Below are positions 1 to 12,215 of a DNA stretch of 64,000 nucleotides, piece after piece. Source of the DNA: UBA2241 sp963777895 (GTDB lineage Bacteria > Actinomycetota > Thermoleophilia > UBA2241); assembly GCA_963777895.1 (NCBI GenBank), contig CAVZSF010000004.1, positions 1 to 64,000 on the forward strand, given 5' to 3'. Under the pieces are notes generated by a model that was not told the DNA's origin, searched no databases, and saw only the letters and a program-made list of their open reading frames with translations. Both the position numbers and the translations under genes were made by a program. The first letter of the stretch is position 1, and each line of letters opens with the position of its first letter.

Positions 1-324
1 TATGTTGTGTTCTTGACTCATCTTCCTGGTCACCAGCCTGATGACCAACATCCTGTCGAACAACGCCACCGCCGTTCTGTTCACGCCGATCGCGATCGGC
101 ATCGCCCACCAGCTCGGCGCCGCCGCCCATGCCGTTCGTCGTGGCGGTCATCCTCGCCGCGAGCTGCTCCTTCGCCACGCCGGTCGGCTACCAGACCAAC
201 ATGCTGGTCATGGGCCCCGGCCACTACCGCTTCGCGCGACTACCTCGTCGGCGGCGGCCGCTGGTCCTCCTGATGTGGGTCGGTCTTTTCGATCGTCGGC
301 CCCTGGTATTATGGTCTGTGGTAG
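1..324 (+). CDS. SLC13-type permease, C-terminal end (partial, frameshifted)
   Basis: The gene enters from the left edge, so only about the last 105 residues are present. Read across at least three frame changes, it gives a loop with NILSNNATAVLFTPIAIGIA, then ASCSFATPVGYQTNMLV and GPGHYRF, and a final hydrophobic helix ending in GPWYYGLW before the TAG at 322-324. The asparagine-rich NN motif and the FATPVGYQTN motif are typical of the SLC13/ArsB-NhaD ion-transporter superfamily, inner-membrane carriers for anions or dicarboxylates. The substrate cannot be inferred. The frame breaks (about 150 and 235) resemble those in all neighbouring genes and are probably sequence errors. Confidence 0.6.
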
Positions 325-351
325 GGCGACTCCCGCGACGCCGCACCGGCA

Positions 352-1106
352 ATGACCCACCAGCCGACCGAGACCCCGCAGTTCTACCTGACCGCGCCGG
401 CGCCCGTGCCCCTATCTGCCGGGCCGCGCCGGAGCGGAAGGTGTTCACCCATCTCGTCGGCGACCGCGCCGGCGCGCTCAACGACATCCTCACCCAGGGC
501 GGCTTCCGCCGCAGCCAGAACATCGCCTACCGGCCGGCCTGCGAGGGCTGCCGCGCCTGCGTCTCGGTCCGCGTGCGTGGTCGATGCCTTCGCGCCGACG
601 CGCAGCATGCGCGCGGGTGCGCCGGCAGAATCGCGACCTCGTCGGCGCCGAGACCACGGCCAGCCCCTCGTCCGAGCAGTATTCGCTGTTCCGCGCCTAT
701 CTCGACGCCCGCCATGCCGAGGGCGGCATGGCCGACATGACCGGTGCTCGACTACGCCATGATGGTCGGCGACTCCCACGTCGACACGCAGCGTCGTCGA
801 GTACCGCTTCCGCGGTCCCGACACCGCCATCACCGGCCGCGGCGACGGGCCCGCTGATCGCCACCGCGCTGACCGACGTGCTCGCCGACGGCCTGTCGAT
901 GGTCTACTCGTTCTTCGACCCCGACTATGCCGACCGCAGCCTCGGCACCTTCATGATCCTCGACCACATCGCCGCGCGCGCGGAAGATGGGCCTGCCCTA
1001 CGTCTATCTCGGCTACTGGGTCGAGGGCTCGCGCAAGATGGACTACAAGCGCCGCTTCCGCCCGCAGGAGCACCTCATGGCCCGCGGCTGGACCCGGGTG
1101 GATTGA
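352..1106 (+). CDS. bpt: Aspartate/glutamate leucyltransferase (bpt), frameshifted
   Basis: This enzyme of the bacterial N-end rule pathway transfers leucine from Leu-tRNA to proteins with N-terminal Asp or Glu, marking them for ClpS/ClpAP degradation. The ATG at 352 begins MTHQPTETPQFYLTAPAP. Across several frame changes follow RKVFTHLVGDRAGALND, the conserved cysteine motif CEGCRACVSVRV, QYSLFRAYLDARH, SMVYSFFDPD and the C-terminal block YVYLGYWVEGSRKMDYK. The span corresponds to about 250 residues, the family's normal length. Breaks fall near 410, 575, 640, 740, 790 and 980. Because every conserved block survives, I infer sequencing indels in a functional gene rather than decay. Confidence 0.8.
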
Positions 1107-1329
1107 CTGCCGCGTCGCGCGCGTCGTGCCCCTCGAGGCTGACCTGCTCGACCATCGCCTCGGCGATCTCCCGCAACGAACGAAGGCGGCCGCCCAGGAC
1201 GCCGAAGCCCAGCGATGCGTGCGGTGGACGTCGAGGCGACGATCGTGGCTGACGGGCGACCGCCTATCGTCGCACCGCCTCCGCGGTCGATGCCGGCCGG
1301 GTCGACCATGCGCCGACCCCGTCCTGCTG

Positions 1330-2444
1330 TCACCGGAGCATGACCACGGCCGCCGTCAGTGTCGCGAGGTTGTTGGCGAGGAGGGTGAGCGCGCTCTCGT
1401 CGTCCATCCCGGCCTCCCGGTGGTTCACAGGCCTTCTCGGCATTCGCCCGCACGATATCGGGATATCCCGCCTGCCTTAGGAACGTCCTGAGGTCGGGAT
1501 TGGCGCGGTAGGCATAGAGCAGGGTAGCGCATGAACACGCCCGGCCCGGTCATGTAGTCGTCCACGTCGCCGCCCGGCGCGCCCAGTCCGTCGCGTTCGC
1601 TGCCAGGGCTGGACGATGCCGCCGGAATCGACGAGGTGTCGCGGCTGCCGCGGAGGATCGTTCGCGCCAGCGGCACCGTCTCCGCGTAAGCCTTCGGCTC
1701 CAGGATCGTCCGGTCGATCAGTCCGCCGACGATCAGCCCCTGGTCGCCCGCCCAGGCGAGGCTCGGCCGGTAGGCATGGGCCTGGCGCGCCGGAGCCATA
1801 GGCGCTCACCCGTTCGCGCACGAACGCGCCATCGCCGCTGCCGGGGCACGGCGCGAGCAGCGCGTCCGGCGGGCCCTTCGCCTCGAACCACTGCCTGAGG
1901 AAGCCGTATTGCCGGTTGGCCGCCTGCTGGCAATCGGCGCGGCCGGCGCAGCCGAGCCGGGCCGCGAGGATCAGGAACAGGCCGTTGGTCACCGTGTTCT
2001 GGATGCCCTGGAGGGCGTTGCAGGGGTCGATCGGGTTGCAGTGCCTCTGTCCAGTAGGCGTTCCACACCCCGCCCTCGAAACGCGGCGCATAGTCGGCAT
2101 ACTTCGCCTGGTCGGCCTTCGCCCAGACCTTCGGCGCATTGTCCGCCATCGTCCGCCAGGCGCCGAAGGCGACGTCCCTGAACCGGTCGGCGAAACCCGG
2201 AAAGAGATTGGGGCGCTGCGAGGCCTTGAGCGCCGCTATTCCCCACCAGCCGAAATCGTCGAACCAGTCGCCCCTGGTGTTCTCGTAGCGCTCGAGCGCC
2301 GTTCCGGCAAAGGCCTTGGCTTCGCTGCTGTCGAGGAACCCGAAATAGTCGATGATCGTATCGAACGCGTTGCCCAGCCTCCAGAAGTTGCCGCTCTGCG
2401 GCGAAGATCGGTTTGAGGCGACGCGAATTGATGCAGCGCAGCAT
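1330..2444 (-). CDS. GH76-like six-hairpin glycosidase, frameshifted
   Basis: On the minus strand, joining frames gives a protein beginning near SGNFWRLGNAFDTIIDYF, followed by FDDFGWWGIAALKAS, FEGGVWNAYWTE, TVTNGLFLILAARLG, SLAWAGDQGLIVGGLIDR and MTGPGVFMRY, and ending in LTLLANNLATLTAAVVMLR with the stop at 1330-1332. The WWGIAAL, TNGLFL and WAGDQG spacing resembles family GH76 alpha-1,6-mannanases and related alpha/alpha barrels, which are usually secreted. I see no clear signal peptide and the N-terminus is unresolved, so the start is approximate. At least five frame changes occur. The family assignment is by motif memory and is moderate. Confidence 0.5.
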
Positions 2445-3036
2445 CCTTGTATCTATCGGACTCGCATGGTATTTTTCCCGACCGGACCTGCGCCGAAAAT
2501 CCCCGGGAGAAGGGTAGAGTGATTATCTATAGTTGTAAACGCCTCGCGCAATTTGTCGCGCTGCACGATCAGGCCGACGTACGCCGGGGGAGGATGATGC
2601 CGGTTTATCCCCGCTCGGCCATTCGGCTGTATGATGACGGCATTCCCGCCCTGCAAGGGGTCGCGCTCGCGAGGCGTCGTCTGCGTGGGGCGGGAAGCGG
2701 CGCTTCACGGCGGTTCGCAAGCCGTCGTGGGGAAGCCCGGGTGAGGACCGCCGTCACTACGGACGGCCGCCTTCGAAGGCTTAAACCGGCCCTTGCGGGG
2801 ACCGGGGAAGAGCGCCGAGCCCGGGAGCTAAAAATCGCCGCGGCGGGCGCTTGCTCAAGCGCCTCTGAACTGCACTGCCGCCGGGTAGCTCAATCCCGGC
2901 AGGCGCCACACCCCGTCGCTTGGAAGCGCCCGCCAACCCCTTGGTTGCCATGGGAGGAAACGACAGAATGCATACCCCGGCCCTCCACGGGCGCGGGAAC
3001 GAAGACGCCATGTCTGCGCGCGGCTGCGCGCGATGC
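2445..3036. other. Intergenic stretch, no gene recognised
   Basis: About 590 bases lie between the divergent ends of the GH76-like gene and parC. No protein of recognisable character, tRNA or clear terminator was found. A frameshift-broken small gene could be hidden given the quality of this region. Confidence 0.4.
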
Positions 3037-5297
<2,261 letters not shown>

Positions 5298-5529
5298 GGC
5301 AGGCGAATTAGCCCCGAACCCCAGCCGGCAGCAACGCCGACGGGTTCGCGTATGGCGGGCGCGGCCCGGAAGCCTCCAGACGATCTTGGCGCGGGCGCTC
5401 GCCGCTCTCGATGAGGGCGTGCGCGCGCTCGAGGCTGCTTCGGCACGGGTGCGCTGCCGCACACCTCAGCCAGGGTCGTCCGGACGTGCCGTCGCCGACG
5501 AGCCGGGTCGACCTCGTCGACGGTGTCAC
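5298..5529. other. Unresolved stretch between parC and glycosyltransferase
   Basis: Arg- and Ala-rich open frames occur on both strands but none gives a recognisable protein. The 5' part of the following glycosyltransferase gene may extend into this stretch in a shifted frame. Nothing else is supported. Confidence 0.3.
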
Positions 5530-6332
5530 GGGCCGAGCTCGGCGATGCTCGGCGGTATGGTCGTCCGGCCGAGCATACGATCCACTCTCGTCGAGCGCGA
5601 CGCGTTTTGCGCACGAGCGGCTCGGACGTCGGAAGCCGGCGAGCGCCGTCGAGCATCTCGATCCGCGGGCCTGAGGTGCGACGCTTCCAGCGCCGCGATT
5701 TCGGCAAGGTGGCTCATGCGCGCTCTTGTCCGCGCACTCGACGACCGTGCACTGAAGGAGAGCCGCGGCGCTCGCGGACTGGGTGATCGTCGGCGCGGTG
5801 GACGAGCACCTCTGGCATCCCCGGCTTCGAGGAGTATCTCGCCGCGATGCAGGCGTCCGGGGTCACGGCGATTCCCGGGCTCGGCTTCGAGATGACCGGG
5901 ACCGGCTTCCCCGGCCCGGACGACGTGCTGGTCGAGACGCAGTGTCCGCGGTGTCCCCGAAGCCCATGTGGAACAAGCTCAATCTGCTTCGATCCCAACG
6001 CCATCGAGGAGACGCAGCTACGCCGTCGGACGCCACACCGCGGCGCCGACCGGCCGCGTCGTCTATCCCGAGCGCGATGAGGTGCTCCTGCCTCCACTAC
6101 AAGTACCTGAGCATCGACTACGTGGCGCCGCCGCCACGCCCTGCTCGCGACCGGTCTGCGGCCCCGACCGACCGCCGCAAGCGCTGGGGCCACCAGTTCG
6201 ACTTCAAGCGCGAGCAGCTGCTCGAAAAGATCGCCGACCTCAATGCCTCGGCCGTGGATGTTCTCGGCCTCGGCGCGCGCGCCGACGCCGTGAGCGCCGA
6301 GCCCGCGCTGGTGGCGGCCGGAACCGGCCTGA
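5530..6332 (+). CDS. Family 2 glycosyltransferase, frameshifted
   Basis: Frame-joined reading gives YDPLVERD, GSDVGSRR, EHLDPR, EVRRFQRRDFG, RALKESRG, WVIVGAVDEHLWHP, ASGVTAIPGLGFEMTGTGFP, MWNKLN, AVGRHTA, VLLLHYKYLSIDYV, GLRPTDRRKRWGHQFDF and an end in PRWWRPEPA with TGA at 6330-6332. The DVDEH-like element with HYKYL and WGHQF is the signature of a glycosyltransferase 2 subgroup found in polysaccharide loci. The start is not identifiable, and 5530 is only where recognisable sequence begins. It converges on the sugar-epimerase-like gene, which suggests a small surface-glycan locus. Several frame breaks look like sequence error. Confidence 0.55.
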
Positions 6333-6341
6333 GACCGCGCC

Positions 6342-6916
6342 CTACCAGCCCCTTGCGCCGGCGAAGGAATAGGGGATGAGCGGCGTATCGATCGGCAGCC
6401 GGTACTTGTCGGGGTCGTCGTGGTTGTAGGGAGCGGTCGGGAAGTCGATGACCACCACGTCCTTGCTGCCGACGTTGCGCTCCGCGTGCCAGACGAAGCG
6501 CGGGATGTTGATGAGCTGTCGGCGCTGCTCCGAAAGCGGAATCCGCTGGACACGGCCGTAGGTCGCGGAGGTGGGGCGCGGGTCGAAGAGGACGAGGTCC
6601 ATCTCCCCGGAGAGGATGAAGTAGCGGTCCTCATGCAGCTTGTGGAGGCCCCAGCCCTTCACGTAGCCGGGGCGGAGCGTGAAGCAATGCGCGAAGACGA
6701 GCGGATCGGGGTGCCACCCCCAGCGGCTGTCGTAGATCTCGACGACGCTGCCGCGCTCGTCGACATGCGCGACTGCGTCTCGAATGGAAACGCCTTCGAT
6801 CATCGCGCCGAGCGGCTCGCCGGACGATGTCACGGTCGGACGATCCTTGATTGCCGCGGCAAGCGTGCGGTCGAGCAGCGAATTCCCCGTTTCCTGCAGC
6901 GCGCCGTTTCCGTCAT
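6342..6916 (-). CDS. dTDP-4-dehydrorhamnose 3,5-epimerase-like cupin
   Basis: A cupin-fold protein related to RmlC/FdtA sugar-nucleotide isomerases. The intact part reads MIEGVSIRDAVAHVDERGSV, RWGWHPDPLVF, YVKGWGLHKLHEDRYFILSG, IPRFVWHAERNVG and PTAPYNHDDPDKYRLP, ending in FAGARGW. Conserved coding sequence (DRTLAAAIKDRPTV) extends upstream of the internal Met at 6803. I therefore place the start at the ATG at 6916, which needs one frame change near 6900. Next to a glycosyltransferase, a role in deoxysugar or surface-glycan synthesis is likely. Whether it acts as a 3,5-epimerase or a 3,4-ketoisomerase cannot be told. Confidence 0.65.
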
Positions 6917-7080
6917 GTTCCCCTGCCCTCGGTCGACCATCGAACCGGTCAGATTTCGACAGGCTTTTCCTCGCTGCGCCACGCTGCGACAACGCTGGCG
7001 CGGCACCGCTCGACCGGTCCCCGCATCGCACGATCGCCGTGGCAATCCGCCGGGCTCGTGCCTGGCTCTCCGGCCGCCGC

Positions 7081-7825
7081 TCAGCGGCCGTCCGCGCCTC
7101 CCGCGACACGACCAGCGCGATGAAGCGCTCGCGCGCCTCTGGCGGCGCCAGGCCGCGCGGCTCGAAGACATGGCGGGCGAGGAAGTAGCCGGTGAGGCGG
7201 AAGGCTTCGACCAGGTCCGGCGCCGACCGGCCGCGAGGCCGGCGCCCGAGCAGGAAGCGCCGGCAGCGTGAGCATCCGGTCGCCATAGGGCTCGCCGGCC
7301 GAGCGGCTCACCGCCCTGCCCGTCTTCGGCGAGACATAGGCGAGGTCGTCATTGCGTCCCGGTCGCCGCGCAGCGTTCGAGGTCGAGGCCGAAGCCGAGT
7401 TCGTCGAGCAGGCCGGAGCTCGAAGCGCGACGATCAGCGCGCCGGCGAGCGACCGGCTCGTCGAACCAGTCGAGGATGCGCCGCGAGCGCCGCATAGAGG
7501 CGCGGATGCGGGTCGCGCTCGGGCAGGAGGCGCAGCAGACCGCCAAGCGTCTGGATGCCGTAGAGCCCGACGGCGCTCTCCATCAGCCTCGCCGCGCGCG
7601 GATGCGTCGGCTCGACGGTAGTGTGCCGAGATGCTCGTCGAGCCGCGCCCGCCAGGTGGCGCTCACCGAATTGCCCGGCTGCAGGATCGGCTGCTGGCGC
7701 CGCGAGCGCCCGCCGCGCACCAGGCCGAGATGGCGGCCGTGCGCCGGCGTCATCAGTTCGACGATGAGGCTCGTCTCGCCGTGCCGGCGCGTGCCGATGA
7801 TGATGCCTTCGTCCGTCCAGTCCAT
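7081..7825 (-). CDS. recO: DNA repair protein RecO, frameshifted
   Basis: RecO works with RecF and RecR to load RecA on gapped DNA. The ATG at 7825 starts MDWTDEGIIIGTRRHGE, then SLIVELMTPAHGRHLGLVRG (OB-fold), MESAVGLYGIQTLGGLLRLL, LLDELGFGLDLERCAATGTQ with its cysteine, YVSPKTGRAV and the C-terminal block LVEAFRLTGYFLARHVFE. The stop is taken at 7081 from one open frame but could be slightly different. Position directly after era on the same strand is the standard alphaproteobacterial order. At least four frame changes interrupt it. Confidence 0.8.
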
Positions 7826-7834
7826 GGCGGCAGT

Positions 7835-8789
7835 CTACGCGCCGAATCGGCGGCGAACGCATCTCACCCCTTGCGGGAACTCGATCCCCATCGCGCGGTA
7901 GCGCTCGGGATCGTCGGCCCAGTTCTCGCGCACCTTGACGAACAGGAAGAGGTGGACCGGCTTCTCGGCGATCTCGGCGATCTCCTTGCGCGCCGCCATC
8001 GAGATCGCCTTGATCGTCTGCGCCGCCCTTGCCGATGACGATCTTCTTCTGGCTGTCGCGCTCGACGATAGATCGTCTGCTCGATCGCGCGACCGAGCCG
8101 TCCTTCTGCTCGGTCCACTGGCTCGGTCTCGACCGTGGCGCTCGATAGGGCAGTTCCTGGTGCAGCCGCTCGAACAGCTTCTCGCGCGTGATCTCGGCGG
8201 CGAGCTGGCGGAGCGGCAGGTCGCTGACCTCGTCCTCCGGATAGAGCCACGGCCCCGGCGGCACGCGCCTCGGCGAGATAGGCCAGGAGGTCGTCGAGCC
8301 CGTCGCCGGTCAGCGCCGAGATCATGAAGGTGCGCTCGAAGCGGCACCGCCTTGTTGGCCTCGTCGGCCAGCGCCAGCAGCGTCTCGCGCTTCACGCGTG
8401 TCGATCTTGTTGAGGACGCAGGATCTTCGGGTGGCGGATCGTCGCTCGAGCCGGTCGAGCAGCGCCTCGCGCCTCGTCGTCGATGCCGCGCTGCGGCGTC
8501 GATCAGCAGCGCGACGATGTCGGCGTCCGCGCGCCCCGCCCCAGGCGGTCTCGACCATCGCCCGGTCGAGCCGGCGCTTCGGCGCGAAGATGCCCGGCGT
8601 GTCGACGAAGATGATCTGCGCGGCGCCGGCCATCGCGATGCCGCGCACCATCGAGCGCGTCGTCTGCACCTTGTGGCTGACGATCGAGACCTTGGTGCCG
8701 ACCAGCCGGTTGACCAGCGTCGACTTGCCGGCATTGGGCGCGCCGATCAGCGCGACGAAGCCGCAGCGCGTCGCTGCGTCATCCGCCAT
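7835..8789 (-). CDS. era: GTPase Era, frameshifted
   Basis: Era is an essential GTPase that binds 16S rRNA and assists 30S maturation at the membrane. The ATG at 8789 gives MADDAATRCGFVALIGAPNA with the P-loop GAPNAGKST, then the switch motif QTTRS, FVDTPGIFAPK (G3), VLNKIDT (G4) and a C-terminal KH domain with KKIVIGKGG. It overlaps the end of rnc by 11 bases, so translation is probably coupled. Frame changes occur near 8550, 8440, 8330, 8270, 8140 and 8040. The C-terminus is FVKVRENWADDPERYR, after which the exact stop (7835 or 7864) depends on the true frame. Confidence 0.85.
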
Positions 8790-9507
8790 CGCGCCATCGC
8801 CTCTCCATATGCCCTTCGCGCACCAGCACCGCGGCCGCCGCGGCCTGCTCGGCCTCGCGCCGCGTCCGCCCCTCGCCCCGCTGCCGGCGCGCAGCTCGCC
8901 GATCGTCACCTCGATCGTCGAAGCAGCGGCGCATGATCCGGGCCGCTGCGCCCGACGATCGCATAGGTCGGCGTGCCGATGCCCTTGCGCCTGCGCCCAT
9001 TCCTGCAGCGTCGTCTTGGCGTCGCGCATCGAGCCCGGCCAGGCCTGCATGCGCGCCTGCCCAGTTCGCCCGCACGAACGCCGCGCCGCGTCGATGCCGC
9101 CGTCGAGATAGATCGCCGCCGATCAGCGCCTCGCAGACGTCGCCGAGGATCGCTGCCGTGCGTCGCGGCCGCCCGGCTGCGCCTCGCCGACGCCGAGCCG
9201 GATCGCCGCGCCCGACGTCGAGCGCCATCGCCACGTCGGCGCAGGTCTCGTTGCGGACCAGCGCGGTCAGCCGCGCGCGCAGTTCGCCCTCGTTGGCCTT
9301 CGGGAAAGGCCTCGAGCAGCATCTCGGCGACGACCAGGCCGAGCACCCGGTCGCCGAGGAATTCCAGCCGCTGGTAGCTGGCCGGCGGCCGCGCGCTCGC
9401 GGCGCTGGCATGGGTCAGCGCCGTCTCGAGCAGCTTGCGGTCGGCGAAGCGATGGCCGAGGCGCGCCTCGAGCGCCGTCGATCGCGGCGTTGCCGCCCTG
9501 TCTTCAT
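8779..9507 (-). CDS. rnc: Ribonuclease III (rnc), frameshifted
   Basis: RNase III cuts double-stranded RNA and processes rRNA precursors. Frame-joined motifs are LEARLGHRFADRKLLETALT, the catalytic signature block YQRLEFLGDRVLGLVVAEML and LRARLTALVRNETCADVA. The double-stranded-RNA-binding domain follows, ending in TRREAEQAAAAAVLV. The ATG at 9507 overlaps the lepB stop by four bases (ATGA) and the stop at 8779 overlaps era, so lepB-rnc-era form a tightly coupled operon. Several frame breaks within 9,000-9,300 appear as single-base indels in GC runs. Confidence 0.82.
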
Positions 9508-10263
9508 TCGACCGTCGTGAACATCCGGTCCCAGCGGACCGTCCACGGCCACTTCCAGAACTGCCAGGCCGGCGCTGCCTTCCTCGACCGAGAAGAAGAT
9601 GACCTCGGCGCGGCCGACCAGGTTCTCGAACGGGCACGTAGCCGACCGCGCGAGAGCACGCGGCTGTCGGTCGAGTTGTCGCGGTTGTCGCCCATCATGA
9701 AGAAGTGGCCGGCGGCACCTCGAAGACCTGGGTGTTGTCCTCGGGCCGTTCGGCGTCGCGATCGAGCGTCAGGTAGCGTGACGCCGTTCGGCAGCGTCTC
9801 GCGGATAGCGGTCGTAGCGCGACGCCGTCGTCGTCGGTCCACGTCGTCGACCTTCTCGCGCTCGACCGCCTTGCCGTTGATGTAGAGCACGCCGTCGATC
9901 ATCTGGATCTCGTCGCCGGGCAGGCCGATCGACGCGCTTGATGTAGTCGGTCGAGTTGTCGCGCGGCAGCTTGAAGACGACGACGTCGCCGCGCTCCGGC
10001 TCGGCCGCCCAGATGCGGCCCGAGAAGAGGTCCGGGCCGAACGGCAACGAGTAGCGGCTGTAGCCGTAGGCGTACTTCGACACGAACAGGTAGTCGCCGA
10101 CCAGCAGCGTCGACTTCATCGAGCCGGACGGGATGTTGAACGGCTGGAACAGGAAGGTCCGCACGACGAGCGCGAGCAGGAGCGCCTGGATGACGATCTT
10201 GACGGTCTCGCCAAAACCGCTGCCCTTCTTCTCACGGGTCTTTTCGCTGCTGGCCACGCTCAT
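9504..10263 (-). CDS. lepB: Signal peptidase I (lepB), frameshifted
   Basis: LepB removes signal peptides from exported proteins at the outer face of the inner membrane. The ATG at 10263 begins MSVASSEKTREKKG, then one membrane helix (VIQALLLALVVRTFLFQPF), the catalytic serine motif IPSGSMKSTLLVGDYLFVSK, GDVVVFKLPRDNSTDYIKRV with the general-base lysine, YINGKAVERE, and the conserved HFFMMGDNRDNSTDSR box. The C-terminus is FTTVE with the stop overlapping the rnc start. Frame changes lie near 9,930, 9,790 and 9,710. The length of about 253 residues is normal. Confidence 0.85.
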
Positions 10264-10374
10264 CGTCTCTGTCTCGATCGGGGAAGATGGAAGGCGCGGT
10301 TCGAGGAAACCGCGACCGGTCATACCGGCTTTTGGGGGTCGAAGGCAACGCCGTGCGGCCGAAAGCCGGCCGAT

Positions 10375-10460
10375 TTACGGCACCGTGTCCGGCACCGCCT
10401 CGATGATCACATAGGCCTGGGCGAGCGGGAACTCATCGGTGATGGTGACGTGGATCACCC
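10375..10460 (-). CDS. acpS: Holo-ACP synthase (acpS) C-terminal fragment cut by a contig join
   Basis: The minus strand reads ARVIHVTITDEFPLAQAYVI followed by IEAVPDTVP and TAA at 10375-10377. This matches the C-terminal beta-strands of AcpS, the enzyme that attaches phosphopantetheine to acyl carrier protein. The order acpS-lepB-rnc-era is the expected alphaproteobacterial one. Sequence similarity to AcpS stops abruptly at about 10,460, where low-GC deltaproteobacterial DNA begins, so the N-terminal three quarters are missing because of the join. Confidence 0.7.
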
Positions 10461-10470
10461 GGGAAAAATT
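10450..10470. other. Chimeric junction 1 (alphaproteobacterial / deltaproteobacterial DNA)
   Basis: Left of this point GC is high and genes are frameshifted. Right of it GC drops sharply and genes are intact. The join truncates acpS on one side and a lipid-synthase gene on the other. The apparent Met at 10450 of the right-hand reading frame lies inside antisense acpS sequence and is not a real start. Confidence 0.75.
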
Positions 10471-12102
10471 GGGCCTTTTGAAGATGACGCATTCGTCACC
10501 CGTGGTGAACAATCAGAGCAAATCTTTTTCTTGGCGGGGCAAAAGGCAACTATTGAGTCTTTGATCCCGGGCGAACATCTAAAGATGAAGATCGAACTCG
10601 ACCCGTCTCACCCGCTGCTTAATGATCATAGAATCGATCGAGCGGCCGTGTTCCCTGGAGCGGGCGGCATAGAAATTATGAGAAAAGCTGCGGAGATTCT
10701 TGATCCTTCCACGTCCGAAATGGTGATTCAAAATGTTCGGTTCATGCAGCCGTTGAAGATATTCAAAAACGAGAAGTTTGTGGCTGAAGTTGACGTTTTT
10801 CGAGTTTCCGATCCTATGATCAAATTTAAGGCCCATATATCCAGCAGTCTTCTGGATAAAGAAGGCCGACCTTTCGGGGAGACAAGATTCCATCACGAGC
10901 TGTTTCTCGGTTCAGACGAACCCGCCCATATGGATGTGCCGGATCACAATTGGCGACAGACCATCTTTGTTCCGGAACAAGAGATTTACTCGGTATTTTT
11001 TCACGGTCCCGCCTTTCGGTTTCTCGATTACATTTCAGTTGAAGCAAGAGGTAACGGAGTCCGATTCCGATTCAAAGACACTGAACAAAGGCCGGACATG
11101 TTTCCGGATATTATTCCAGCGGCGATTGAAACAGCTTTTCAGGCTGGCGCAGCGTTCGGACTGGAATCTTATGGAGTAATACCTCTACCCGTGGGGGTGG
11201 AAAAAATTGTGATTCTAAAGCCAAATGGCGCCCCGACTCACGGAGTTGTATTTCCGACCAATATAATTTCAAAACCTGGGACAGACGTTCGTACTAAGAT
11301 TCGGTTTGACGGAATTCTTAGCGAAGCCGACGGGACTCCTGTGATCTTCTTGAAAGGTTTTGAGATGGTAGAGTTACAAAGGGCAAATTCCTTCCCAAAC
11401 CGGATTTTTGAGGAAATTTCTCCCATCGATGAACTTGGCGTCAAATCAGACCAGAAGCTGGATTTGGGAAAGATCCGCCTGCTGGATGACGTTGAGGTTA
11501 TTCTTAAAAACGCTACTCCTAAACGTCGAAAAGAGTGGATTGCCGGCCGCATGCTTTTGGGGAGAGCCCTCGATCGATTGATGTCGAATAATGGCAACGG
11601 GTCCAAGAAAGGCCTAAAACTCCAAATAGGATCAAACTCTTTGGGCAAACCTGTTGTTTATTCTTCTAGCGACCCCAATTCGGAATTCGCCCAGGTCACA
11701 GTGACCCATTCAAATGGACTTGCAATGGCTTCAGCCACTTTATCCGCAGCATTTCAGGGAGTTGGAGCGGATATTGAAAAAGTGGAGAAGAGGAGCGCTA
11801 CATGGGGAAAGGACTATTTTAGTGATTCAGAACTCGAACTTGCGGACTCGTCCTCTGATCATGCCAGACAATTGACGCGTATGTGGAGCCTCAAAGAAGC
11901 GGGGCTAAAGGCTCTGGGAGTAGGGTTGAGATACGATTTGAAGGATGTCCTTGTAGTTGGGATTGACAAAACTGGTAAAGCTAGACTCGAATTTCAGAAT
12001 GAGGCCGGCAAGTTTGTGCGTGACAACGGTTTGAATCAAATTGAAGCGCGAGTCGAGAACTTCGGCGACAGTGTTCTGGCAAGGGCGTATATCAGGAGAT
12101 AA
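10462..12102 (+). CDS. Polyketide/PUFA-type synthase C-terminus: dehydratase plus phosphopantetheinyl transferase (5'-truncated)
   Basis: About 546 residues of a larger megasynthase. A double hotdog dehydratase region holds HPLLNDHRIDRAAVFPG (catalytic His, with Arg where the HxxxGxxxxP motif has Gly), then FFHGPAFRFLDYI and PDIIPAAIETAFQAGAAFG. The last 180 residues form a Sfp/AcpS-type phosphopantetheinyl transferase with GVGADIEKVEKR and WSLKEAGLKALGVG, the metal- and CoA-binding motifs. Carrying its own activating enzyme would let the synthase load its acyl carrier domains in cis. The upstream ketosynthase, acyltransferase and carrier domains were lost at the join. Deltaproteobacterial Pfa-like lipid synthases have a similar layout. 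The product is unknown. Confidence 0.75.
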   Translation, partial: GKIGPFEDDAFVTRGEQSEQIFFLAGQKATIESLIPGEHLKMKIELDPSHPLLNDHRIDRAAVFPGAGGIEIMRKAAEILDPSTSEMVIQNVRFMQPLKIFKNEKFVAEVDVFRVSDPMIKFKAHISSSLLDKEGRPFGETRFHHELFLGSDEPAHMDVPDHNWRQTIFVPEQEIYSVFFHGPAFRFLDYISVEARGNGVRFRFKDTEQRPDMFPDIIPAAIETAFQAGAAFGLESYGVIPLPVGVEKIVILKPNGAPTHGVVFPTNIISKPGTDVRTKIRFDGILSEADGTPVIFLKGFEMVELQRANSFPNRIFEEISPIDELGVKSDQKLDLGKIRLLDDVEVILKNATPKRRKEWIAGRMLLGRALDRLMSNNGNGSKKGLKLQIGSNSLGKPVVYSSSDPNSEFAQVTVTHSNGLAMASATLSAAFQGVGADIEKVEKRSATWGKDYFSDSELELADSSSDHARQLTRMWSLKEAGLKALGVGLRYDLKDVLVVGIDKTGKARLEFQNEAGKFVRDNGLNQIEARVENFGDSVLARAYIRR

Positions 12103-12215
12103 TGAGAAGATATTTTATCAATTTTTGGAGTACTATTAAGAATTGTTTTCCTGAGCGCTTTGTTTCATAATCAAATTTTATTTTCAGGCCTCCGGAAGTA
12201 GAAGCTAGATTTCAT

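Noticed and set aside
10450..10464. ATG at 10450 as start of the lipid-synthase gene
   Set aside because: It lies in antisense acpS sequence left of the join; the true gene is 5'-truncated.
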